Below, in pieces: positions 24,478 to 34,354 of a stretch of DNA of 64,000 nucleotides (positions are counted from its first letter, which is position 1; the number at the start of each line of letters is the position of its first letter). Below the pieces are notes generated by a model. The model was given only the letters and a program-made list of their open reading frames with translations, made no database searches and was not told where the DNA came from. Origin of the DNA: Pseudoscleropodium purum (Eukaryota; Streptophyta; Bryopsida; Hypnales; Brachytheciaceae); contig OZ017795.1 of assembly GCA_963969395.1 (NCBI GenBank), forward strand, positions 5,084,001 through 5,148,000, read 5' to 3'. A program made the translations under genes and the position numbers.

Positions 24478-26130
24478 TCAAGGTCATTGCAAGAAACAAT
24501 TGCCATTTTGGACTCAAAATGACCTATTTCTATAAATATTGCAACATCTGAAATAGATTTTTAAAAATAAAATAAAATATGAACAATTTGTAAAGCATGG
24601 AAAATAATTTGTTTCTTAAAATTCAAACCTAAATTTTTTTATCTCCAAGAATTATGCAAAAAAAGACCATGGAAAAGCCAAAAAAATGGACGCTTTAATG
24701 TTTAATTTTTTGGAAAAATAATAAAAAATAAAATAAAATAAGTCATTTTTTCTAACTTGAAGGTGTTCCTTCTCAACCATTTTTATCTTTGGGAAAACAA
24801 ATTGTGTTCTTTGCACTTGCAATAGAAGTGCATTTTGAGCACATGTAGAAGGTGGATAGTTTATTATTCTTAGAAAATTTCTTCATGGACTTATGTAATT
24901 TTAGTAGAAGTATTTTTGTACCAATTTTGAGCTTCAAATTTTTATTTCTAGATAAAAAATAGTACTAAAAGTCAAGGAAGACAAATAGCATGATGTTTAT
25001 GACATTTATGACATCCAATAGACCTCCAATCTGTCTAATAAAGTCAACTCTAAGGTTGACTTTTTCAAAAAAGACTCAATAGTTATAATTTTGACATATT
25101 TGTGCTCTATATTATTAAAGCAATCAAATTTGATAAACACTTATTATATTCTAAGTCCCTAATTTAGGTTTCAAATTGCCTCAATTGTTAAATATGGCCT
25201 TATTAGACACAAATGTCATCCATATTCAACATTTCTTCTATACTACTCGTGACATTAAACATCGAAACCCAAAATTATGTCTGACAAGACAACCCTACTA
25301 AAAGTCTTAAACCCTTGAAAATGATTGAGGTAGACATCCAATGATTCCAATCAAGGATTTTCATTATAAAATAGTAAATTTGTTTAAAAAAATGTAAAAA
25401 ACTACTTAATTGATGTCTAAAACTATTACATATATACCTTCATTTCAAATGCCAAATTAAAAAAGGACAAAAATTTCTTGAAATCACTAATCATTCTATT
25501 ACTAAGAATTAAAAATTAATTTTAAAGCCAAAAGTGAAAAGTAACAAGCATCTAGAGACCCTAATTTTGCTCTAACGTTTGACTGATATAATTTTATATG
25601 GGTATTATATTTAAAAATTACAATCATTTAATTTTTCCACCAAGAATTCTTTAAAACCAACAAAGGATGTAGAAAATGTATTTATTTGTGAATAAAAACT
25701 ATCAAGATTCTTTCAACCAATTTATAAGGCTAAATTTAGTTTAATGGTGGTGATTTGACTTTGGATCATCACCAAGGGTGTTTGGCCAATGCAAAAAATC
25801 ACAATTACTTGAAATTTTTTTATACTATTCTTCATGGGCACATGGCTATTTTAACTTTTAACCTTGAAAAAAATCGAAGTTAATTGGATTGATTTTCCAA
25901 TATTTATTAATTGATTTTGGTTTATTGATTTAAAAATTATTAAAATTATGATTTATTACAAAATTTATAGAGATTTTTTACAATGATAGTTAGAAAATAA
26001 ATTTATGCTATTAAAATATTACAATGATACTCAAATAGGATTTGAAAAGGCTAAATTTAGCTTAAGGACACTATTTGAATATTTATGGCAATTGATCTAC
26101 AAACCTTCCAGTCTTCTAGAGGTTAATTTC
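24478..26130. repeat. Dispersed AT-rich repeat, copy A
   Basis: Long stretches are homologous to 51090-53180: the ATTGCAAGAAACA word at the start, AATAAAATATG..TTTGTAAAGCAT, ATCTCCAAGAATTATGCA, AGGTAGACATCCAAT near 25330, and GGCTAAATTTAG near 25725 and 26050. Its left and near-right ends (24478; about 25493) carry diverged forms of the inverted repeat that is perfect in the copy at 51822-52849. It is non-coding. Confidence 0.65.
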
Positions 26131-26246
26131 AAAAGCAATTTGTCCATTTGGAAATCTTGAAAAAAATAGTATATTAAATCTTCAAATAAAATCCCTTTGA
26201 AATATCATTTAATGTATTGAGTATAGAGTATCAAGTATAGTGCATC

Positions 26247-26514
26247 CAGGGTTGACAGGACGGTCGGATGTCCGGATGCGTCTGTTGTGTCCGCAGTGTC
26301 CATTGACATTCGCGTCCGCCTGTCCGCCTTGTCCGCCCCGTCCGCCCGGTTACGGCCGTCCGATCGACACGCGGACTGATGTGGTCCGCACGATCTAGGC
26401 GTCCGCCCCGCCCGTCCGCCTTCCGACGGTGGGAGGGACATTGCGTCTGCTGGCGTCCGGACGTTCGGGTTACGGATGCTTTTTTCGGGCGGACGTAGAG
26501 ATTCGTCAACCTTG
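26247..26514 (+). mobile_element. CpG-rich hAT-type MITE, copy 2
   Basis: The ends are CAGGGTTGACAGG and, reversed, CAAGGTTGACGAATC. The flanks AGTGCATC (26239-26246) and AATGCATC (26515-26522) match at 7 of 8 bases, as expected for hAT duplication. The interior is built from repeated GTCCGCC words and is strikingly CpG-dense in AT-rich DNA. The long open frames on its minus strand are artefacts of this composition. Confidence 0.85.
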
Positions 26515-26522
26515 AATGCATC

Positions 26523-27369
26523 ATAATAGAGTACTTGATAAAAAAAATAGCTTCATATTGAGAAAAGTAGAAATTTAGTTATACATTTCATCAATGTATT
26601 ACATTACTTTGTTTGCATAAAATGTCTAAACAAAAAAAAATCCACTTGAGTATCATTTTTGTGAATCGTTGCAAATTTTCAACAATTGAAAAATGGTTCA
26701 AAATAGTGCATTGTGACAAAAATAAGGATACACCATAGCTTGGAAACACCTAACTAGTCAATGACTCAAAATTATCAAACCTTCATATATAATGTGACTT
26801 TAATTTCACTTGATTTAGATTGTTGTATAGTTGTAGCCATTGATTTCCAAAAAATTATTTTTTATTGAACCTACTCATTATTGTTCTACAATCTACACCT
26901 TCTTTGATTAAAATGTCACATTTCCAAAAAATTTATTTTCTATCAAACCTACTCATAATTATTCTACAATCTACACCTTTTCTGATTAAAAATTTTAAAT
27001 GCCATATTTTACTACTTCTAGACTATTCAATGAATTCTAGATAAAACAATATGTTGTATAGATCATGTTTGTAATGAAGTGTGACATTAAAATCTAATTT
27101 TATGAAATCCTCCAATTGAATATTCAAAAAAAATAATAAGCTTTTTTTTCCCTCTTCATGTCACTTTCATTGCAATTTGCACTAAAATTGACAGTGTTGT
27201 AATTGCTTAAATTAAACATATAGTCCTCACATGTGTTCTTCCAACCAACCATTCTAAACTTACAATACATACCATACATAGTGCACAAGTATCTTTCTTG
27301 AACTATATCCATTATCCAAACTCCAAAGATCAGTTTTCACTTGAAATATTTCACAGTTTCATTTGGTTC
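26523..27369. other. AT-rich intergenic DNA
   Basis: No gene or RNA is recognised. A sentence of about 60 bp (ACCTACTCAT..ATTCTACAATCTACACC) occurs twice, near 26868-26900 and 26945-26980, as a local duplication. Confidence 0.5.
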
Positions 27370-27849
27370 TAGACTCGTAGGTACTGTCTGACTGACCTAC
27401 ATCCTGATGCCACGAGCTGATGAGCATAAAGTTCACTTCATATTACGCTACAAAATTTAGAACCTCCGATGAATTCATTTCAGTAGTAAATAGAATCAAA
27501 TAATTGTCATTCATTGCAAGTTGAACTTACTCAAACGTACCGTCATTCCGTCACAGAAATCAAAGTTGCATGCAGCTAGTAATGCTACTTTCATTCTGCT
27601 GCAATTTATACAATTATCTTTCCTTCATACAATTATAATTATATCAGTCATGGAAAATTGAACTACAGCTAGATGCCTTTTCCATTTTGAGTACGATATG
27701 CTCATCCATCAAAATTTCAAGGCATGATCCTTGCAGGCTCTCATGCACGCAGCACTGTGGTCAGGTTGAATAGAATCCATATCAATCGTTGATAAACAAC
27801 TGGAATACAGTAGTCAATGCAATTCAGCGGCACTCTTCGACTTCAGTCG

Positions 27850-29219
27850 TCATTGTAGCCTTGGCAGCTTGCTTGCCATGGCCTCGACGTCAGCGGCGGA
27901 GTAGCTGCTGGGCCTGTAATTCGTGGTGTACCGCAACTGCTCCACTTCCGGCAGATGCTGATGAAAGAACAAGAGCGCTCGGTCGTACTCTTTGCCCGCC
28001 TCCTCCTCACTATCGAAGTTGCCCAGTATGAACGTCCGCTTCAAGTCGTCCCCGGACTCCTTGGCCGTCAAGCTGATCTTGGATTCATATTTGGCTGCCC
28101 ATTCCTGGCCGCGCTTCACTGATCGTTTCCTCATGGTCACCCCTTTCAAGCTACTCTTGCCTTTGCTGAACTTGTTCGACGTGCGCCGGATCTTCCACAG
28201 GAAGTCGCGATCGGTCCAGTGGGCGTGCTCCTCCATGTAGCTCGCCTGAACCGCCGCTGGAAAGTTCAACGGGTAAGGCTCCCCCCTCGCGCTGGGTGGC
28301 ATCTGTACATGTTGTGGAAATGGACAACGTGTTTCAGAAAAGTGTGACTTTCAAGCTAGTGTACAAGTTGGAGTTCTAATAACTAGGGCAGTTGTTGATT
28401 TAGAGTCCTGGATCGATAGGTGCCTAGTGAAATGCGAATCTGGCCATTTCGACCATGGTGGCAGTTCATGCTTAATAACAGGGAGCAGTGAAAATTAATG
28501 ACGTAATGTTGCGAACAAAGCATGCCCCCAAATTTTCACAGTGTATTTGAGTACGACTTTACCTCGAGTTTGATGGCGGCCCTGTCGTGCGCCATTCTGG
28601 CCTCCTCCTCAGTTTCGGAGTTGCCCAGAAAGATCTGCACGCCCTTCTTCTTACGTGTGCGCAGCTGGTGGCCCTTGACCCACAAGTGCGCCTCCCATTG
28701 CTTGTTCTTCTTGTGGAATGTGACCCCGATCGTCTCGCCGGACGGCAACACAGGCGGCGGGGTGGCTTCATCGATGCGATAATCTGAACATTCTGCACCC
28801 CATTCCACAGACTCCGCAGCCTGATCCACCTGTCCGGATTCATGCTCTCCTCCCGTTTCGTGAGACTCTTCCGCCTGATCGACAGTGGGAAACTTGACTG
28901 GTACGGTCTGATTCGTTGGGAGGCTCTGAAGCTCCTCCATGGGCACCCGAGGCAGATTCTGTGAAGGCTCGCAATTCAGTTCCGTTGCAAGCTCCCAATC
29001 AAGCTGCTCCAGATCATCCGAGTCTTGGAGAACGTTGGCATGATCCACCTGAGCACCGCCACTGTGGGGCGGAGTCATGTCTTCATGAAGCAGGTCATGC
29101 AACAGCTGCTGGTAATAATCTGAAGGAGCACCGCTACAATCCGCCGCGAACATCCTGGTGGAGTTGTCCACGGTGTTAGAACCTGATCCCCAATTTATGT
29201 GGGACTGTGATGCTTCCAT
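27850..29219 (-). CDS. AINTEGUMENTA-like double AP2-domain transcription factor (copy 1)
   Basis: There are two exons, 29219-28563 and 28302-27850, with a GT-AG intron in phase 0; the product is 369 aa. Residues 1-160 are acidic and rich in Q, E and D, likely an activation region. AP2 repeat 1 (about 164-234) reads IGVTFHKKNKQWEAHLW ... VQIFLGNSETEEEA ... HDRAAIKL and closes with NFP in exon 2, so the intron splits the domain. It has the extra loop before the FLG strand typical of repeat 1 in AP2/ANT proteins. The linker (EEHAHWTDRDFLWKIRR) matches the ANT-type linker. Repeat 2 (about 270-350) starts SLKGVT and has FILGNFDSEEEAGKEYDRA. Such factors bind DNA in the nucleus and control growth and stem-cell programmes. 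Both repeats deviate at normally fixed residues (no YRGV), so DNA binding may have changed. The start is chosen because the paralog shares it. I know of no ortholog by name. Confidence 0.9.
28303..28562 (-). other. Intron of AP2 gene copy 1
   Basis: The donor GTAAAGTCG follows ...ATCAAACTCGAG and the acceptor TGTACAG precedes ATGCCACCC, both read on the minus strand. The position is identical to the intron of the paralog at 48480-48748. Confidence 0.9.
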
Positions 29220-29410
29220 CTCGCTGAAATCTACGGATTGAAAAGAACCGACTGCTTCGAAGTTAAGTTAGAGCAACGTGACTAACATACAACTAGTGTG
29301 ACGGACAGAGAACGAAGAAGGTAGCTGGCGGCCTGGCGCAGACAGACGCGAGACCAAAGACCAAATGAATGAAATGATCTGAATCACAGTAACTTTGGCA
29401 AGGCTGGGGA

Positions 29411-29418
29411 TTTTATAG
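29411..29418 (-). promoter_or_regulatory. TATA box of AP2 gene copy 1
   Basis: CTATAAAA followed by TCCCCAGCC on the minus strand lies 192 bp upstream of the start codon. The paralog has the weaker ATTAAATCCCCAGCC at the matching place (about 49566-49580). This implies a 5' leader of roughly 160 bases. Confidence 0.6.
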
Positions 29419-29660
29419 CCCCAGGAGTCCTCTCAGCCTACGGGCTGCCCGATGTCTCGCAACTCGGGAAACATTACATTGCAAAGTCTAGTCTCGCTAC
29501 TCGGAAAAATGGCTTCCTTCCTATCCGTTTTGGAGCTACTCGGGTATCAACCTGTATTGGGCTTGGATTTGGGCCTGTAGTTTAGTGGTGTCAATGCTGT
29601 GCTACAATACTTCTCTTCTTTGATTGCGATGCAATCTGGAGCCCTTGTTGGTGTTGACAT

Positions 29661-31249
29661 TCAAGGAGAATCGCGAGGAAGTCTCGTACTCTAGTTATGT
29701 GGAATAAAGGGTATCCCTGGATATTCACTCAAGCTAGTTGTTGACCTGTTGAAAGAGTATAATATAAGTCAGATGGATATGGATATGCCTCTGGCCATTC
29801 ATCTCACAGAAGTACGCTTTATCTGTTCTGCAGTTACTGTTGGTAGCGGAGAGGCTCCTGGGTGCAAATTATATTCTGCCAGTACGATCAACTGTGTGAA
29901 ACGAAATCAATCGTCACATTCGATAATAATGGCGAGGTTTCTGGAATTTGGCACTTTTTGAGAAATCGGATCTATGCCGGTTCTGGTTTTCAGAGCGCTG
30001 TTTTCTGTGAACTCGAATGTTGCAGTTTTGTCACCATGAAGCGCGCCATTTTCTACGATTATGACTACAATTATTGAATGGAACTTCGAATAAGTTCACT
30101 TTTTGTAACCGATCCATGACGATGTATACTTCCTCACACTTTGGTGTACAAGATGTTTTTGCAGTTCTGAATGCTAGCTTTTTGTTGATCGGATCTGATT
30201 TTGAAGAATGGTGACATTTTAGGGGGTGCGAGAGAGAGAAATTCGATCTGCAAGTATTCTGAAAATTTCCCGAGTAGAGGCGTCAAATTGGAGAAGTGAA
30301 GTATTGTAGCACAGCTGGATATGAGTAGAGGCTTCGTGCACTATCCAGTAGTGCATACTTAGTACCCTCTGAAGGACCAAGGATTCATCATATGATGGTT
30401 TATGAATCACTGATCATGCATATTAATTGTGAAATTATCATTCATGTGGGCTTCAACTTTCTGTCACCACAATCAATGAAGAAGATTGCATGCGTTGGTC
30501 ACAAGAAAAACAGGAGAAATGTCCAAATGTCCTTCTGAAAGCTCCAACCTCAATTTCGTGAAATTGGCGATGTTCCATTACATTCGCGCGAGCGGTTCAG
30601 GCTGCGGGGGCCGAAATCAAAATCTATAACTGTCCTAGTTTATGGCCTGAAATTACACCTTTGTGAAGATATGTGTCACAATTTATAACTTGAGGAATAT
30701 ATATCGCCAATTTTACTATTTTAGGAAATTGACGTTTTATCTGGTGCTAATCAGATGGTTCTATTGTTAAAATGGCTTGTTTAAAAGCTGCACCAAAACT
30801 CAGAATATTCAAGAGCACAGTGCTACAAAAACATGGACCGGTAAAGATCTGAGGTTTGAAACGGACATCATTCTGGAAAGATCCAGTTTCCATTTTAACA
30901 ATTTACATATATGGCGATGTTATGTTTCCATTATTCAGGTGACAAGTGTACTAGTTCCATTTTGTTCATTCGTGCACGCTAACAGGAGATCGATCGCACA
31001 TGAACTTCTTTGTATAATTATATGCTAACTTATCTAATCGAAATCAACGAAATCGATTACTGGCTTAAGTACAAGTCTTTGAAAACTCATTAAACTCGGC
31101 ATGGTCCCAAATTTGCATCAGCATCGTTAACTACAATCACATTTGTGTGACTGTTCATATATCAAATTTTAAGCTCCTATCAAAAGAAAGTACTTTAGGT
31201 TTACTAACCGTAGACTGACCCATCCCTAGCTAGCACTCGCTTCAATTCC
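29661..31249. other. Intergenic DNA upstream of AP2 copy 1
   Basis: No supported gene. Short frames at 29749-30077, 30219-30410 and 30777-31028 show no known similarity. Composition is less AT-rich than the transposon zones, so regulatory DNA is plausible, but no specific site can be named. Confidence 0.45.
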
Positions 31250-31998
31250 TTCCATAGCTACTAACTGATTCTCTTGGGCGTGACCAGTAGTCATTGAATT
31301 GAAAACTCAGTCTTCAATAGTGCTACTCAGCAGAACGATCAGTTTGCTACTTGCGCACTTTGCCAGATGCAAGGTATGCAAATTACTTACCGATCGACTC
31401 AGTGCTCACTCTAGTAAAATATATGAAGTGCAAATGCGAATCTGAAACCCCAAGTGCTAAAGATCTAGACTGTCGAAAAAGCTAATGTAACTGGATTGCA
31501 GTGCTCTTGGGCCCTCAAAGTGTTCGCTCAAGGGAAGCTCTCATGCATGATCACTGATTGCAATCAGACTCTGAGCTCAAATTAAACCGAAGGTGTGATC
31601 TAACGAACTTAGAAGTTGTGACAGTTACGGTGTGACTACCACATTGCCCTACCATGGCCCTACCACATTGCTTGTATAATCTTGATGGGTGCCTCGTTTG
31701 TGTGAGATTCGACCTCTCGTTCCTGTAGTCTCGAAAGTACGTTTTGCGTCGTTGAAGCTGGTCTCGGTGGTTTCTAGATGACACCGAAATCTTGGTCCTC
31801 TTACAATTGAAGCCTTGAGTTATGTTCAATCCTCGGTTAGGGAACATATATTAAATGAGGAGTTGGCAAAGTTGGCAAAGTTCAGTTGAATTGGCAAAGT
31901 ATAATTCAACTGTCCTAAACTTTATTCTAGACCTAGCTATCCTAGTTGTTGCAGGGAAAGCTGCTTCCGAGTAGTAGGATTTGGAGGGGTTGGAGAGC
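31250..31998. repeat. Highly conserved non-coding duplicate S, copy 1
   Basis: This matches 45175-45917 in the same orientation. From 31267 to about 31800 only some 15-20 differences are seen, far fewer than between the neighbouring AP2 genes. The tail to 31998 is looser but ends in the shared CTTCCGAGTAGTAGGATTTGG. At the left edge the match runs into a remnant of a RING gene start (TTCCAT, reading ATGGAA on the minus strand), as in copy 2 where S is the 5' flank of a RING gene. An open frame on the minus strand (31551-31847) is shared, but four of its five differences change amino acids, so it is probably not a protein. Confidence 0.9.
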
Positions 31999-33142
31999 CC
32001 TCGTAAGACACTGACTTTAACAATGAAATGATTTCTATCCATAACATATGGCTATATTGGAGTTGCCACTTAGTTTTCGTTTAAAATTTGCTATATTCCA
32101 CGACTTTGGCAATTTTCAGGACGATAAATGTGAAATGGAAATCCATACCAGTCCTAGTTTTCAGAGCTTTGTGTAGACACGTCACGTACGCCACAATTTT
32201 TTGGAATAGCTAGCCACTTGGACAAAATTGATCGACAATGGCTTCCATTACTCGATCAGCAGTAAATGCAGGATCCAACAACCGAGGCGTCATGTAAACT
32301 AATAAATATTCTTCTGGGATTAATCTGGAATTCCTGACTGTAGAATTCTAGAGCTTGAATGTGATAATTAGAATAGATAATTCTGCCCCTCTCGAGATTA
32401 GAGAGTGGGTAATTTAATGAGTAACTACCGAGTCTTTCAATCGAGCTGGCGCTGAAAATCCACAACCGAGGCCATGGAATCAGACTATAAATACTGGCCC
32501 TGTAGAGACACATTGTCATTCCAACCTTGGCTTAAGTTTTAAGTTTTAAGTTTTGAGGCGAGGGCTCTGAGGTCTTTAGGTGCTTTGCTTCTTGCATTGT
32601 CAGGAGATAGTAATTTGCAGTCAGTGAAGGTGTGTAGAGCTGGAGACGATCTGCGGGATAGTATTGGCTTGTACTCAACTATTCGGGAAAGGCACGCCAT
32701 CATTGTTTCCTTCGAGATTCGAGATACGTATGTTAATCAGTCTAGTTCTCTTCTTGTTTGCAACGACGTGCTAACTTCAACAATTGTTCGATCGTCATCG
32801 TTGTTAAACCATAAAAGCCCGGCCCAAGTTACTTTGGTGTCCCCAAACAAGTGTTGTAGCTGATTGAATGCTTTGATTGACCAGACCAGCAGTCTACTTC
32901 AGCACACGTTCAATAAGGTTTGAGCCCCACTCATATATCATGTTTCTGCTCATGAGCTCCTCAAGGGTTAATTTGTAGTAGAATCGGCGAGGATTTTACA
33001 ACCGTATAATTATCAATTCATCTTCCCACTTACCAATCAGTTATATTTCCCCTATCCAGATTATAATTGCAATTAAACTTCCGAATGTCGATTATATTTT
33101 TGCACCTGGTCCAAATCTAATACGTAGTATTTTCTGCCAGCC
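31999..33142. other. Upstream region of the RING gene
   Basis: No recognised gene. A 92-codon frame (32585-32863) follows a TATA-like site and could be part of a leader or a small unknown gene; it resembles nothing I recognise. TTTTAAGTTTTAAGTTTTGAG lies at about 32537. Confidence 0.35.
32486..32493 (+). promoter_or_regulatory. Possible TATA box
   Basis: TATAAATA in the context GACTATAAATACTGGCCC lies on the plus strand about 700 bp before the RING coding region. It could drive that gene with a long leader or a 5' intron. The support is sequence match only. Confidence 0.3.
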
Positions 33143-33190
33143 TTGCATTTAAGAGCAGAAGGTACTCCTGAGGAAGCTTGGATCTTAACC

Positions 33191-33865
33191 ATGGAGGATT
33201 CCAGAAGTTCAAAATCAACCGGCCCCACTGTCGTTCAACTCCAAGTCCCCAAGCGGGTACAAAATATTCTGAACTGCCATATCTGCCTTTCACCTCTCCG
33301 GAACCCGGTGGTCACTTCCTGCGGTCACCTTTGCTGCTGGCCATGCGTGCACTCACTTCTCCAACGGCCGTGTCCTCTTTGCCACAGCTCGTTCACCATC
33401 ATCCCCATCTACGGAGTGGACTCATCTGAAGATCCCGCTGGAAATATTCACATTCATCCACGCCCTAACACTACCCCACCACCAGTTTCACCCCCGACGC
33501 TTCCCACTGCACGTGAAATCCAAGAAGCGTTCGCTGTTGTGGAGATGGTGAACGAGCGATTGCTGCATGAGGAAACGGAAGCCCTGCAAGCCAACAAGGA
33601 CCTTTGTAAGACTCTCTTCTCTCTGCTTAGAGGGTTGCGGACGCGGGTAGTAAGCTTAGATCATGGGGAAGAGATGAGCAGAAGGCGTGAGGAAAATGTG
33701 GTGCGCAAGAGTGTAACTGCAGTTTTTGAAGCTATGAGGGGAATCCGAGACAATTTGAAGGAGAAGCGGGATGTGAGCCGTCGATTTGAAAAGATGCTGC
33801 GTCTGGTGACTGGGGTTGGGCGGCGTTGCGGGTGTTTGGTGGGAACAAGGCAATTCATTAACTAG
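33191..33865 (+). CDS. Small C3HC4 RING-finger protein (probable E3 ubiquitin ligase)
   Basis: A single exon of 224 codons from ATG 33191; an in-frame ATG at 33143 would add 16 residues. The later ATG has the better context (AACCATGG) and matches the paralog's MEES start. The RING (residues 29-64) reads CHIC ... SCGHLCCWPC ... CPLC, with all eight zinc ligands, and IIPIYG follows. This spacing is that of RNF5/RNF185/RMA-type ligases, which pass ubiquitin from an E2 enzyme to a substrate. Those proteins end in a membrane anchor. This one instead has a proline-rich linker (PRPNTTPPPVSPPTLP) and a charged, helical C-terminus (about 100-215), likely coiled coil, so it is probably soluble. The substrate is unknown. 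It is paralogous to the broken gene at 44522-45174. Confidence 0.85.
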   Translation: MEDSRSSKSTGPTVVQLQVPKRVQNILNCHICLSPLRNPVVTSCGHLCCWPCVHSLLQRPCPLCHSSFTIIPIYGVDSSEDPAGNIHIHPRPNTTPPPVSPPTLPTAREIQEAFAVVEMVNERLLHEETEALQANKDLCKTLFSLLRGLRTRVVSLDHGEEMSRRREENVVRKSVTAVFEAMRGIRDNLKEKRDVSRRFEKMLRLVTGVGRRCGCLVGTRQFIN

Positions 33866-34114
33866 ACCTGGTGTTGAATCCTTCGCGGCTATGGAGTTCA
33901 GTACCTGCAGCATTGGGTTGAGTTTTAATTAAGGGGGAATGGAAGTTCTCCCAATTGCAATCTGCGATTTGCACGCCGCCCTCACTGTCTGTAATTGACT
34001 GGCCCGTTTTGCCTTAACTTGGCGGAATGAATCCCACTATTCAGTGTGATGACAATTGACACGTAAATCTAGGTTATACCATTTCAGTTGACTTCTAGCT
34101 AAGAGTTCCGAAAA

Positions 34115-34354
34115 CCACTACACTACACTAATGATGATAAATAGTGTTACCTACACTAATTTATTTTAAAAAGCCATAAGTTTTTACTCTTGATGAATAT
34201 TTTTACCAACTATGGGTGTAGAGTTTTCCCACTTAGAATGATACTAGGATTTATGCACTTTGTAAAAATATTTATGAAAAGTAAAAACTTATAGCATTTC
34301 TAAAACACTTAGTATGTGTAACACTATTTATCCTCATTAGTGTACTGTAGGTGG
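34115..34354. mobile_element. Foldback MITE, about 240 bp
   Basis: The two halves are inverted copies. The ends share TACACTAATGA(T/G)GATAAA followed by TAGTGTTAC, and the pairing continues inward through ATAAGTTTTTAC and AAATATTTTTAC with gaps. The central loop is short. It is non-coding and AT-rich. No convincing target duplication was found, so the superfamily is open. Confidence 0.75.

Larger units (their letters stand above)
27370..29660. repeat. Segmental duplication block 1 (AP2 gene and flanks)
   Basis: This segment matches 47420-49760 in the same orientation. Similarity covers the AP2 gene, its intron, about 450-600 bp downstream (for example TTTTGAGTACGATATGCTCATCC against TTTTGAGCAAGATGCTCATCC) and the promoter side (for example ACTCGGGTATCAACC). 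Coding exons are best conserved, intron and flanks less so, so the duplication is not recent. Confidence 0.85.

Noticed and set aside
26231..26524. Arg- and Thr-rich frames in the MITE copies (also 23148-23445 and 50686-51084)
   Set aside because: They span the MITE and even its flanks. Repeated GTCCGCC words give repetitive codons, not a protein family.
31551..31847. Conserved open frame pair (with 45477-45809)
   Set aside because: Four of the five base differences in the shared part change an amino acid, so the DNA, not a protein, is what is conserved. The N-termini differ.
32585..32863. 92-codon frame before the RING gene
   Set aside because: No similarity recognised and no partner in the other block; not enough to call a gene.
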